Shown here in pieces: positions 1-8,677 of a stretch of DNA of 32,082 nt. Origin of the DNA: Gemmatimonadota bacterium (GTDB taxonomy: Bacteria > Gemmatimonadota > Gemmatimonadetes > Gemmatimonadales > Gemmatimonadaceae). The stretch's first letter is position 1. Each line of letters opens with the position of its first letter. The stretch lies in the NCBI GenBank assembly GCA_031127075.1, contig JARIFA010000021.1, forward strand, positions 1 to 32,082, read 5' to 3'. The notes beneath the pieces are model-generated. The model saw only the letters and a program-made list of their open reading frames with translations. It did no database searches and was not told where the DNA came from. Both the position numbers and the translations under genes were made by a program.

Positions 1-2
1 TC

Positions 3-731
<729 letters not shown>

Positions 732-766
732 GACCACACGAAGCCCCACGGGCAGTACCACCTGAC

Positions 767-794
767 GGGACGCCGGCATACCATCCGGCGTCCC
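767..794 (+). terminator. Hairpin after lon
   Basis: A perfect 10-bp stem (GGGACGCCGG / CCGGCGTCCC) with an 8-nt loop sits 35 bp after the lon stop. No T-tract follows, so it is a candidate terminator or 3'-end stabiliser, not a canonical intrinsic terminator. It lies 22 bp before the next start codon and could also act in that gene's leader. Confidence 0.5.
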
Positions 795-816
795 CTGCCC
801 CGCACCGGAGCCATCC

Positions 817-1608
817 GTGACCCGATCCCTCGCCCGCCTCGCCGTCCTCTGCCTCGCCGTCGTCGCGCCCGCGCTTCGGGCGCAGGCCGACCGCGCCGTC
901 GTGCAGGTCACCGACGTGCGCGGCAACGCGATCCCCTTCGCCTACGTCTCGATCGTGAATGGCGTGAGCCGCGTGGCGGACGACTCGGGACGCGCCGTCT
1001 TCGCGATGCGCGTCCCCGACTCGCTCAACCTGCAGGTCCGCCGGATGGGGTTCGACCCCTTCACCGGGTGGGTGAAGCGCAATGCGACGACGGGGACCTT
1101 CATCACCGACCTGATTCCGCTCCCGAACGCCCTCGACCCGGTCACCGTCTCCGCGCGCGCGAACACACCGCTCGCGCGCACCGGCTTCTATGACCGCGCC
1201 ACACGCGTCCAGCGCGGCGCCTTCTCCGCGCGCATCATCACGCCGGAGGAGCTCGAGTTCCGCAACCCGATCCGCCTCACCCAGGTGCTGGCGGGGGACC
1301 GCTTCATCAAGGTGCAGCCGATGAACGGGAAGGCGGTGCTGCAGGGCCGCGGCCCCCTCTGCGCGATGACGATTCTCCTCGACGGCCAGCGCCTCCTCGG
1401 CACGTACGAGGAGGCGATCGGGAACCCGAATCCGCCGCCGATGAGCTCGCTGGCCGCGATCGACGACATCGTCACGGGGCCGTCGATCGCCGCGATCGAG
1501 ATCTACGGCAGCGCCGCCGCGGTGCCGGTGGAACTCCAGCGCGTCGCCGGGAGCCGGATGGCGCAGGGCTGCGGTCTCATCGCAATCTGGACAGGCTCGC
1601 GGAAGTAG
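817..1608 (+). CDS. Exported CarboxypepD-like / TonB-plug-like protein without barrel
   Basis: The product is 263 aa. It has an N-terminal signal peptide (hydrophobic to about residue 20, ending LRAQ, likely cleaved before Gln23). A carboxypeptidase-regulatory-like beta-sandwich (about 28-110) follows, running into the PVTVSA linker typical of SusC/TonB-receptor N-termini. A plug-like region (about 135-262) has ILLDGQ and a closing CGLIAIWT. C182 and C252 could form a disulfide. No outer-membrane beta-barrel follows: the stop comes right after the plug-like region. Family knowledge places such domains in TonB-dependent receptors, so this may be a free-standing periplasmic or surface module; the ligand is unknown. 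The GTG start is supported by GGAG 6-8 nt upstream and by the signal peptide. The gene is monocistronic and converges on the next one. Confidence 0.8.
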   Translation: MTRSLARLAVLCLAVVAPALRAQADRAVVQVTDVRGNAIPFAYVSIVNGVSRVADDSGRAVFAMRVPDSLNLQVRRMGFDPFTGWVKRNATTGTFITDLIPLPNALDPVTVSARANTPLARTGFYDRATRVQRGAFSARIITPEELEFRNPIRLTQVLAGDRFIKVQPMNGKAVLQGRGPLCAMTILLDGQRLLGTYEEAIGNPNPPPMSSLAAIDDIVTGPSIAAIEIYGSAAAVPVELQRVAGSRMAQGCGLIAIWTGSRK

Positions 1609-1615
1609 CGCGTCG

Positions 1616-1655
1616 CGACCCGCGCCCCACCGCGCACGCGGCGGGGCGCGGGTCG
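1616..1655. terminator. Strong hairpin between convergent genes
   Basis: A perfect 13-bp stem (CGACCCGCGCCCC / GGGGCGCGGGTCG) continues after one mismatch into CCGC/GCGG around a GCAC loop. It fills the gap between the stop codons of two convergent genes (1608 and 1666). It has no T-tract on either strand, so it is best read as a bidirectional transcript-end structure. Confidence 0.6.
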
Positions 1656-1665
1656 GCGCCGATCG

Positions 1666-2988
1666 TCAGCGCGGCGGCACGAGCGGGCGCACCACCCCGC
1701 GGGCATCGACGCTGAAGCGCGGCCGCATCGGCTCGGCCAGCAGCATCGGCGGCCCGTCGTCGCCGACACGGAGCTGACTCTCCGAGGCCATCAGCGCCGT
1801 CGGCACGGTATAAGCATCCGCCGGCCCGGTATGCACGCCGTACCCGAGATCGGCGAGCGCCTGGATGCTCATCCGGCCGAGCGGGTTGCTGCTGCCGGCG
1901 TAGCCGGTCATCAGCTCGGTGCGGAAGAGGCTCTCCTTCCAGTGCGCGTTGATCGTCCCAGCGCCGCAGGTGACGCTGCTCGGGAGATCGAGACAGTTCT
2001 CGGCGGGCACCGCGCCGAGACAGACGGCCGCCCCGCCGTGGTCATTCACGCACGAGGCCGCCGCGAGCGGGCCGGTGACGCGCACATTCACCGTCCCGGT
2101 GTCCGCGAGGAGGCCGCGGCTCTTCCAGAGCGTCCCGAGCCCGACCACGTGCAGCATCTCGTGGAGCACCACGTCGGCGAGCCGACCCTTCGACGCCAGA
2201 TCCGCGAGGTCGGCGCTGTCGAAGCGCATCACGCCGAGCGCCGTGAGGCCGCCGGTGGTCCGCGTGAGACAGGGGCCCGCGGTGCCGAGGACCTGCCCGA
2301 CCCCATCGATCGGCTCGACCTTCGCGAAGATCAGCACGTCATCGACGGTCTCGTTCAGCCCAGTGATGCCGGTGAAGGAGCTGTTGCACTGCGTGACCTG
2401 GAACGGCGTGCCCCCGGTCCCGATCGCGACGTCGGGGATGTCACCGACGATCATGGCGGTGATGCGGTCCACCGCGGCGCTGAAGGCGTCGGCGATGATG
2501 CCGGCGGGCGGTGTCCCGGCGTACCGGAGATCGATCTTGTACGCCGTCTGGATGCGCGCGTCGATCGGCGTCGAGAGGGTGCCGCTCGTGGCGGTGAGCA
2601 GTTGGGTGCCGCCGTTCTTGCCGAGGGTCCAGACCGGTGCGGTCGCATTCCCCGTCGCATCGGTCACGACGCGCAGCGTACCGGTAAGGGTCCCGCCCCC
2701 CTTGGCGATGGCGAAGCTGACGGTGTCCCCCGGCCGTGCCTTCCCTTTGGCGTCGGCGACCTTCACCCGCACCGCGAGGGCGAGCGAGGTGCCGGCGAGC
2801 GCGGCCTGATCATCGCCGCTGCTCACGGTGAGCTTCGCGGCGGGACCGGGGAGGGAGGGACCGCTCGCTCCGTCGCCACAGGCGGTGAGGAGCGCGGCGG
2901 AGGCGCCGAGCACGAACACACGCCGACCGGCGCGCCCGATACGAGCGCGGGCGGCCGAGTGGCGGGACACGGGGACACGGTCGCTCAC
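1666..2988 (-). CDS. Leishmanolysin-like zinc metalloprotease lipoprotein
   Basis: The product is 440 aa. A basic N-terminus and hydrophobic stretch end in the lipobox LLTAC (C37), so it should be a lipoprotein. Residues about 50-150 look like a bacterial Ig-like (Big_1-type) domain. The catalytic part has HEMLHVVG (H276, E277, H280). A later NAHW (H349), followed by ELMTG (Met-turn M360), matches the spaced third histidine and Met-turn of the leishmanolysin/M8 pattern. Six cysteines (C201, C240, C313, C323, C332, C341) suggest disulfides, fitting an exported protein. The GTG start overlaps the stop of the upstream lipoprotein gene as GTGA, implying translational coupling. It is the last gene of a leftward operon headed by a penicillin-binding protein. 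The substrate is unknown. Confidence 0.8.
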   Translation of the reverse strand: MSDRVPVSRHSAARARIGRAGRRVFVLGASAALLTACGDGASGPSLPGPAAKLTVSSGDDQAALAGTSLALAVRVKVADAKGKARPGDTVSFAIAKGGGTLTGTLRVVTDATGNATAPVWTLGKNGGTQLLTATSGTLSTPIDARIQTAYKIDLRYAGTPPAGIIADAFSAAVDRITAMIVGDIPDVAIGTGGTPFQVTQCNSSFTGITGLNETVDDVLIFAKVEPIDGVGQVLGTAGPCLTRTTGGLTALGVMRFDSADLADLASKGRLADVVLHEMLHVVGLGTLWKSRGLLADTGTVNVRVTGPLAAASCVNDHGGAAVCLGAVPAENCLDLPSSVTCGAGTINAHWKESLFRTELMTGYAGSSNPLGRMSIQALADLGYGVHTGPADAYTVPTALMASESQLRVGDDGPPMLLAEPMRPRFSVDARGVVRPLVPPR

Positions 2989-3329
2989 CGGTTCACCGGC
3001 TTCTTCACGCGGATCGGGGTGACCTTCCCGGTCGAGTCGACCTCGTACGTCGGGCCGAAGGCGGAGTCACGACCGATGTAGGGTGACGGTGCCGGCGTGG
3101 CGCCGCCGCGGGTGGACGACGTCGCGCCCGGCCGAACTGGCGTAGCCGTCGGAGCCGACGGGGCCGCCTCGGTGTTCGGGGCCGATCCAGTGGAGTCGAC
3201 GAGCGGCGTCGCGGCGGCTGGCGTGGCCGTGGTGTCGGCCGCGACCGCATCTCCGGCGGCCTCCTTCGCGCGACCGCAGGCGGCGCTCAGCAGGAGGACG
3301 GCGAGGCAACCAGCGAGATGGCGTGGCAT
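2985..3329 (-). CDS. Small low-complexity lipoprotein
   Basis: The product is 114 aa starting MPRHLAGC, with a hydrophobic segment and lipobox SAAC (C18). The mature part is rich in Ala, Thr, Pro and Ser, probably a disordered tether. It ends in a better-defined segment (YIGRDSAFGPTYEVDSTGK) and a basic tail. I recognise no family. An in-frame start further upstream (3395) exists, but the ATG at 3329 is chosen because it places the signal peptide at the N-terminus and has GGAG 6 nt before it. The gene lies 50 bp after the penicillin-binding protein gene and overlaps the metalloprotease gene by GTGA, so the three are probably co-transcribed. A structural or tethering role in the envelope is inference only. 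Confidence 0.75.
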   Translation of the reverse strand: MPRHLAGCLAVLLLSAACGRAKEAAGDAVAADTTATPAAATPLVDSTGSAPNTEAAPSAPTATPVRPGATSSTRGGATPAPSPYIGRDSAFGPTYEVDSTGKVTPIRVKKPVNR

Positions 3330-3379
3330 CGGATGCTCCGTGATCGATCGGTCGGTGGGAACGTACATCGGGTCGACGC

Positions 3380-5458
3380 TCAATACCCCACCCACGGGGC
3401 GGCGCGCAGCAGGCGGCGCGCGTCGACACGGAGCGCGGCGGGTTCGGTGCCGGCGACGAAGATCTCCGCGACGCGACGCGCCGCAGGGGTGCTCGGGTCG
3501 GCGAGGTCACCCGTCGCGCGGTCGAGTTCCACCGTGACCACGCCGGCGGGCGGCGTCCAGACGGCCGGGGCGAGCCCGCCCCACCGCGCGAGCATCTGCC
3601 CGAAGATCGGTGCGGCGAGCGTACCGCCCGCCGCGCCGGGCGAGATCGATCGCGGCCGGTCGAAGCCGATCCAGACGCCGGCCACGAGCTGCGACGTCAT
3701 CCCCACGAACCAGACATCACTGTTGTCGTCGGTGGTGCCGGTCTTCCCGGCGACGGGGACGGCGGCCGGGATCATCCGCCGCACCGCCGTCGCGGTGCCG
3801 GTCTCGACCACGCCCCGCATCAGGTCGCGCGTCACGTACGCGACGGCGCTATCCATCGCCGGCGCGAGCGTCTGCGTGGCCTCCGTATAGATCGGCCGAC
3901 CGGCCGGGTCCTCCACGCGCAGCACGAAGCGCGGCTCCACCGGGGTGCCGAGATTCGCGAAGGTCGTATAGGCCGCGACGAGGTCGATGGGACGCACCGC
4001 CGAGGCGCCGAGCGCACTGGACGGGAAGGGAGCGATCGGGGACGAGATCCCCGCGCGCCGGGCGACCGCGATCACGGAATCGGCGCCGAGGCGCTCCCAG
4101 AGGCGGACGGCGACGGTGTTGCGCGACTGCGCGAGCGCCTCGCGCATCGTGATCGGGCCGAGGAAGGCGCCGTCCGCGTTGCGTGGCCGGTAGACGGTGA
4201 GGTCGAACCGGAGCGCGAGCGCGGTGTCGGGGATGATCGTCGTCGGTGGGAGGGAGTCGAGGAGGGCGCGCGCGTAGATGAACGGCTTGAAGCTCGAGCC
4301 CGGCTGCCGCACCGCGTTCACCGCGCGGTTGAACGGCGATTCCTGGTGATTGCGCCCGCCGATGAGGGCGCGGACGTCACCGGAGGCGGGCTCCATCGCC
4401 ACCACCGCACCCTGCAGGTAGTCGGTGGACCCGCGCGCGCGGTCCGCGTAGCGCGGGTGGCGGTAATCGCCGCGCGCTTCGATCCCCGCGAGCCCGTCGG
4501 CGAGCGCCGCCGCCGCGGCGCGCTGCAACGCGGGGTCGATCGTCGTCGTGATCCGGTAGCCGCCCTCGGTGACGCGGATCCCGGCGCGCTCGAGGCGCAC
4601 GCGCACGACGTCCACCACGTACGGCGCCGCGGCCGGCATCCCGAGGTCAGGAGCGGTGCGGAGCGGCTGCGCGCGCGCCGCGCGCTCCTGCGCCGCGGTG
4701 ATGTATCCCTGCGTGCGCATCAGCCGGAGCACCGCATCGCGACGCTCGCGATTCCGCTCCGGGTGCCGGACGGGGTCGAAGAGCGCGGGGCCCTTCGGCA
4801 GGGCCGCGAGCGAGGCCGCCTCGGCGAGCGTCAGGCGTGCCGCCGGCTTCCCGAAGTAATGGCGCGCGGCGGTCTCGATGCCGAAGTAGCCGCGCCCGAA
4901 CGCGATCTGGTTGAGGTACGCCTCGAGGATCTGCGGCTTCGTGTAGCGCCGCTCCATCTCGCGCGCCGCCGCCTGCTCGCGGAGCTTCCGGCCGATCGAC
5001 CGATCCGTCCGATCGATGACGTCGGGGTGCATGTTCCCGACGAGCTGCTGCGTGATGGTGCTCGCGCCGCGCGAGGCGCCGAGGAGGTTGTCCTTGATCG
5101 CGCCCGCGATGCCGACGAGGTCGACGCCGTCGTGCTGGTAGAAGCGCTGGTCCTCGACGGCGACGAAGGCCTGCGGGACATACGCCGGGAGCGAGGCGAG
5201 GGGGACGCTGATGCGCCACTCGCGGCCGATCTCGCCGATGAGGGAGCCGTCGCGGGCGAGGACGAGCGACGCCTGAGGCGGCCGGATGATCCGCCAGGGC
5301 TCACCGGTGGAGGGCGCGGGGGCAGCGACCGGCTCCTGCGCGCCGCCCGGGGCCGCCGCCAGCGCGACCAGCAGGCCGGCCGCGCAGGCCGTGGCCCGGC
5401 CGGACGCGCGGCGTCGGCGCACCGAGCGTGGGGCCATCAGGGAGCGGACGGACGTCAC
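3380..5458 (-). CDS. Class A penicillin-binding protein (transglycosylase/transpeptidase)
   Basis: The product is 692 aa and polymerises and cross-links peptidoglycan outside the inner membrane. The GT51 glycosyltransferase domain (about 85-260) has the catalytic glutamate in VEDQRFYQHDG (E102) and RGASTITQQL (130-139). The transpeptidase domain (about 345-630) has SSFK (S388-K391), SRN (445-447) and KTGTT (572-576). The set is complete, so both activities are expected. The N-terminus is Arg-rich with a short hydrophobic stretch ending APGGAQ, which looks more like a cleavable signal peptide than the usual membrane anchor. The GTG at 5458 has no clear Shine-Dalgarno but lies 6 nt after TAGAAT; ATG 5437 is the alternative start. 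It heads an operon with two lipoprotein genes and is divergent from nadE. Confidence 0.95.
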   Translation of the reverse strand: MTSVRSLMAPRSVRRRRASGRATACAAGLLVALAAAPGGAQEPVAAPAPSTGEPWRIIRPPQASLVLARDGSLIGEIGREWRISVPLASLPAYVPQAFVAVEDQRFYQHDGVDLVGIAGAIKDNLLGASRGASTITQQLVGNMHPDVIDRTDRSIGRKLREQAAAREMERRYTKPQILEAYLNQIAFGRGYFGIETAARHYFGKPAARLTLAEAASLAALPKGPALFDPVRHPERNRERRDAVLRLMRTQGYITAAQERAARAQPLRTAPDLGMPAAAPYVVDVVRVRLERAGIRVTEGGYRITTTIDPALQRAAAAALADGLAGIEARGDYRHPRYADRARGSTDYLQGAVVAMEPASGDVRALIGGRNHQESPFNRAVNAVRQPGSSFKPFIYARALLDSLPPTTIIPDTALALRFDLTVYRPRNADGAFLGPITMREALAQSRNTVAVRLWERLGADSVIAVARRAGISSPIAPFPSSALGASAVRPIDLVAAYTTFANLGTPVEPRFVLRVEDPAGRPIYTEATQTLAPAMDSAVAYVTRDLMRGVVETGTATAVRRMIPAAVPVAGKTGTTDDNSDVWFVGMTSQLVAGVWIGFDRPRSISPGAAGGTLAAPIFGQMLARWGGLAPAVWTPPAGVVTVELDRATGDLADPSTPAARRVAEIFVAGTEPAALRVDARRLLRAAPWVGY

Positions 5459-5464
5459 AGTCGA

Positions 5465-5470
5465 ATTCTA
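5465..5470 (-). promoter_or_regulatory. TAGAAT, -10-like, 6 nt before GTG start of PBP
   Basis: On the minus strand TAGAAT is followed by 6 nt and the GTG start at 5458, which would put the transcript start on or next to the start codon (leaderless). No convincing -35 is seen 16-18 nt upstream. Confidence 0.45.
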
Positions 5471-5538
5471 CACCGACCCCCTCTCAAGGATGCCCCGACC
5501 CCGTACCGCCCAGCCCCCGGAGTCGGCACCTTTCTCGG

Positions 5539-7449
5539 ATGCTCACCGTGGCCGTCGCCCAGTGCCGCCCCCGGAAGGGGGATCTGGCCGCGAACCTCGA
5601 CCGGGTCGGGGCGCTGTTGGCGCAGGCCATCGCGCTCGACCCGCGGCCCGCCGTCCTCGTCCTGCCGGAGACCGTCCTCTCGGGGTATTTCCTCGAGGGC
5701 GGGGTGCGCGATGTCGCGCTCACGGCGGAAGCGCTCCGCACAGCAATCGAGGCCCGCTACCGCGCCAGCGTCCCCGGCGGCGAGGCGATCGACCTCGTCC
5801 TCGGCTTCTACGAATCGCTCGACGGCACGCTCCACAACAGCGCCGCCTACCTGCGCCTGCAGGGGGACGCGCCCGCCGCCCTGCTGCACGTGCATCGCAA
5901 GAACTTCCTCCCGACGTATGCGCTCTTCGATGAGGAGCGGTTCGTCGAGCGCGGCTACGGGGTGCGCGCCTTCGACACCCCGATCGGGCGCGCCGCGTTG
6001 CTCGTCTGCGAGGATGCGTGGCATTCGCTCACGGGGACCATCGCCGCCCTCGACGGCGCACAGGTGGTCTTCGTGCTCGCCGCCGCGCCGGCCCGCGGCA
6101 CCGCACCGCGCACAGACGGCGTGCCGGGCCCGGCGAGCGTGGAGCGGTGGGAACGCCTCGTGCGCGACATCGCGGAGGAGCAGGGCGTCTTCTGCGTCCT
6201 CGCGAACCTCGTCGGGAGCGAGGGAGGTCGGATGTTCCAGGGGGGCTCCCTCGTGGTGGGACCGCGCGGCGACGTGCGTGCGCGGGCACCGGTCTTCGAC
6301 GAGGCGCTGCTGAGCGTGACGCTCGACCTCGCCGACATCGGTCGGGTGCGCGCGGAGCTCCCGATGCTCTCGGATCTTCGGACGATGCTCCCCTTCCTGC
6401 GCCCCGAGCTCGACCGCGTGATGGGGATCGCGGCGCCGGCGGAGTCCGGCGATGCGGCGCGGCGCGGGGCGACGAAGGGGACCCGCACCGGGTCGACGAC
6501 GGCGAGCGCGTCGACCGAGTCGGGCGCCACGCCCTCGGCGCCCTCGACCTCCGGCGCCGCGACGACGGACGGCGCGACACCCGCGCCCTTCCCCACCCTC
6601 CCCGTCGTCCACACCGGCGCGCAGGGCCGCGGCGTCCCGCCCACGCTCGAGATCGACCCGGCGCTCGTCGAGCGCTGGCTCGTGGCGTTCCTGCGCGACG
6701 AGTTCCGGCGGCGCGGCTTCACCGACGCCGTCGTCGGCCTCTCGGGGGGCGTCGATTCCGCCGTCGTCGCCGCGCTCGCCGCGCGCGCTCTCGGCCCGAA
6801 CGCCGTCCTCGCGGTGCGGATGCCCTACCGCACGTCGAGCCCGGACTCGCTCGCGCACGCGCAGCTCGTCATCGACCAGCTCCGCATCCGCTCGCGTACG
6901 CTGGAGATCACCGACGCCGTCGACGGCTACCTCGCGCACGAGGCCGCCGCCGACGCCGCGCGCCGCGGGAACGTGATGGCGCGGATGCGGATGATCACGC
7001 TCTTCGATCTCTCCGCGAAGCACCGCGCCCTCCCGCTCGGGACGGGCAACAAGAGCGAGCGGCTTCTCGGCTACTTCACCTGGCACGCCGACGATTCACC
7101 GCCGGTGAACCCCATCGGTGACCTCTTCAAGTCGCAGGTGTGGGCGCTCGCGCGGCACCTCGGCGTGCCGCAGGCGATCATCGAGAAGCCCGCGAGCGCC
7201 GACCTCGTGCAAGGCCAGACCGACGAGGGAGATTTCGGCGTCAGCTACGCCGTCGCCGACGAGATCCTCAACTGGATCCTGCACGGGTGGAGCCCCGCCG
7301 AGCTCGTGGCGCGCGGGATGGACGCGGAGGCGATCCGGCTCGTGACGCGTCGGCTCGACTCCACGCATTGGAAGCGCAAGCTGCCGACCGTCGCGATGCT
7401 GAGTGGTGCGGCGATCGGCGAGAGTTATCTCCGACCGGTGGATCTATGA
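5539..7449 (+). CDS. nadE: Glutamine-hydrolysing NAD+ synthetase
   Basis: The product is 636 aa and makes the final step of NAD synthesis, converting deamido-NAD to NAD with ATP and glutamine-derived ammonia. The N-terminal nitrilase-type glutaminase domain (1-about 290) has the full triad E44 (LPE), K121 (RKNF) and C157 (VCEDAW). A low-complexity Ala/Ser/Thr/Gly linker (about 300-353) follows. The C-terminal ATP-pyrophosphatase synthetase domain has SGGVDS (402-407). The linker is unusual because ammonia must be channelled between domains. The ATG at 5539 is chosen because the nitrilase fold begins at MLTVAVAQ; longer in-frame extension is low-complexity. It is divergent from the PBP operon (80 bp) and overlaps ogt by ATGA. 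Confidence 0.94.
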   Translation: MLTVAVAQCRPRKGDLAANLDRVGALLAQAIALDPRPAVLVLPETVLSGYFLEGGVRDVALTAEALRTAIEARYRASVPGGEAIDLVLGFYESLDGTLHNSAAYLRLQGDAPAALLHVHRKNFLPTYALFDEERFVERGYGVRAFDTPIGRAALLVCEDAWHSLTGTIAALDGAQVVFVLAAAPARGTAPRTDGVPGPASVERWERLVRDIAEEQGVFCVLANLVGSEGGRMFQGGSLVVGPRGDVRARAPVFDEALLSVTLDLADIGRVRAELPMLSDLRTMLPFLRPELDRVMGIAAPAESGDAARRGATKGTRTGSTTASASTESGATPSAPSTSGAATTDGATPAPFPTLPVVHTGAQGRGVPPTLEIDPALVERWLVAFLRDEFRRRGFTDAVVGLSGGVDSAVVAALAARALGPNAVLAVRMPYRTSSPDSLAHAQLVIDQLRIRSRTLEITDAVDGYLAHEAAADAARRGNVMARMRMITLFDLSAKHRALPLGTGNKSERLLGYFTWHADDSPPVNPIGDLFKSQVWALARHLGVPQAIIEKPASADLVQGQTDEGDFGVSYAVADEILNWILHGWSPAELVARGMDAEAIRLVTRRLDSTHWKRKLPTVAMLSGAAIGESYLRPVDL

Positions 7450-8030
7450 CGCGTCGCGCGACCACACCCAAGGCGCCGGCCGCGCGCCGCACGCCCCGGG
7501 GCGCCGCCACCGCGGCGCCCATCATCCGCTACGGCTTCCACCCCACGCCCTACGGCGAGGGGTTCATCGCGACCACTGTGCACGGGATCTGCCGGCTGAC
7601 CTTCGTGGAGGGCGGGCGTCGCGCGACACTCACGCGCGTCGCGGCCGAGTTCTCGGATGCGAGGTTCGTCGAGGATGTCGCACGGACCGCGTCGCTGATG
7701 ACACAGGCCTTCGACCCGAAGCGCAACCAGCGCCTCGCACTCGACTTGAGCGGGACGCCGTTCCAGCGGCGCGTCTGGAGCGAGCTCCTGCAGATCCCGC
7801 GTGGGGCGACCACCACCTACGGCGGACTCGCCGCGCGCATCGGGAAGCCGAGCGCCTCGCGCGCGGTAGGGAGCGCGGTGGGCGCGAATCCCGTCTGCTT
7901 CGTGGTGCCGTGCCACCGTGTGGTCCGCGGCGACGGAACCCTCGGCGGCTACGCGTGGGGTCCCAAGATGAAGGCGGCGATGCTCGGTGAGGAGTTAGGG
8001 CTCACGCCGCCTGCGCGTAGGCGAGGCTGA
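7446..8030 (+). CDS. ogt: Methylated-DNA--protein-cysteine methyltransferase (Ogt/AdaC type)
   Basis: The product is 194 aa and repairs O6-alkylguanine by transferring the alkyl group to its own cysteine. The active site is VPCHRV with C156. Upstream sequence has the usual TPFQRRVW and IPRGATTTYGGLA blocks for DNA binding and the helix-turn-helix, and GGYAWG follows. A basic Ala/Arg-rich N-terminal tail (about 25 residues) precedes the fold. No Ada N-terminal zinc domain or AraC domain is present. The ATG overlaps the nadE stop (ATGA), so the two are translationally coupled. The last 29 bp overlap the convergent HNH gene. Confidence 0.92.
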   Translation: MTRRATTPKAPAARRTPRGAATAAPIIRYGFHPTPYGEGFIATTVHGICRLTFVEGGRRATLTRVAAEFSDARFVEDVARTASLMTQAFDPKRNQRLALDLSGTPFQRRVWSELLQIPRGATTTYGGLAARIGKPSASRAVGSAVGANPVCFVVPCHRVVRGDGTLGGYAWGPKMKAAMLGEELGLTPPARRRG

Positions 8031-8406
8031 CCGCGCGTTTCGCGCCGCGCTTCAGCTGCCGGTGCACCGTCCGAGCGAAACGGACGAAGTTCGCCCCCGC
8101 CTGCGGATACCGCTCGAAGAACTCCGCCGGCAGGAGCGCGCCCTTCCGCTGATTACAGGGCTGGCAGGCGGCGACGAGGTTCCCCGGGTCATGGCTCCCG
8201 CCCCGGGAGAGCGGGATCACGTGATCCAGGGTGGCGTGCTCGAGGCCCAGGCCGGTGCCGCAATAGACGCAGCGTCGTCCACACTCCCGAAAGGTCGCCC
8301 GTTTGACCACGCGCTTGTGCTCCGGGTGCGCGAGGTGGCGAGCGTGGCGGGATAGCCCGCGGGGGGAGCGGGCGAGCGCGACGTGGTGGACGTGCCGACG
8401 TGACAT
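8002..8406 (-). CDS. Small HNH endonuclease
   Basis: The product is 134 aa. The HNH core runs from about residue 46: CVYC (C46, C49), LDHVIPLSRGG (D61, H62), a central Asn (N76) and CQPCNQRKG (C81, C84, N85). This gives two zinc-binding CxxC pairs and the metal-binding/catalytic residues of the family. The N- and C-termini are basic, fitting nucleic acid binding. ATG 8406 is preceded by GCGAGG. The gene stands alone, with no methyltransferase, toxin partner, intron or phage gene nearby, so a housekeeping or repair-like nuclease is as plausible as a selfish one. Its 3' end overlaps ogt tail-to-tail by 29 bp. Confidence 0.85.
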   Translation of the reverse strand: MSRRHVHHVALARSPRGLSRHARHLAHPEHKRVVKRATFRECGRRCVYCGTGLGLEHATLDHVIPLSRGGSHDPGNLVAACQPCNQRKGALLPAEFFERYPQAGANFVRFARTVHRQLKRGAKRAVSLAYAQAA

Positions 8407-8425
8407 CTGACCTCGCCGGAAACGG

Positions 8426-8466
8426 CGACACCCCGCGGCGGGGCGTCAGGCCCGGGCGGGGTGTCG
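8426..8466. repeat. 11-bp perfect inverted repeat upstream of HNH and E1 genes
   Basis: CGACACCCCGC (8426-8436) and GCGGGGTGTCG (8456-8466) are perfect inverted repeats separated by 19 bp. The 271-bp gap 8407-8677 between divergent genes otherwise shows no convincing gene. The repeat could be an operator or an RNA hairpin in the HNH gene leader. Confidence 0.5.
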
Positions 8467-8663
8467 ACAGTGGATGCGGGGAGGCTCCGGACCGCCGTCG
8501 CCGGAGGCGACGCGTGGGGGAGCCTGCTCTCGAGTGCCTGTCCGAACGTATCGGTCATGGGCCTCCCGCGATGGGCGGCGACGGGGGGCGTCGCCGGTCT
8601 CGACCTCCAGACGCCCAAGAGAGTGCAGCGTCACCCGCGACCGCGCTAGGGGGAGCCGGATGC

Positions 8664-8669
8664 TATTTT
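8664..8669 (+). promoter_or_regulatory. TATTTT, -10-like, 8 nt before ATG of E1 gene
   Basis: An A/T-rich patch unusual for the local composition sits 8 nt before ATG 8678, consistent with a leaderless or nearly leaderless transcript. If ATG 8660 is the true start, this patch is coding instead. Confidence 0.35.
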
Positions 8670-8677
8670 TCCCCCCT

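Noticed and set aside
1831..3081. Plus-strand open frame of 416 codons opposite the metalloprotease gene
   Set aside because: It is antisense to a protein with a lipobox, an Ig-like domain and zinc motif; composition is that of a shadow frame.
4346..6313. Plus-strand open frame of 655 codons crossing the PBP and nadE genes
   Set aside because: It runs antisense through PBP catalytic motifs and then out of frame through nadE, with no domain or signal of its own.
8461..8649. Possible 62-aa gene in the gap before the E1 gene
   Set aside because: No ribosome binding site or family resemblance, and it overlaps the inverted repeat region; not supported.
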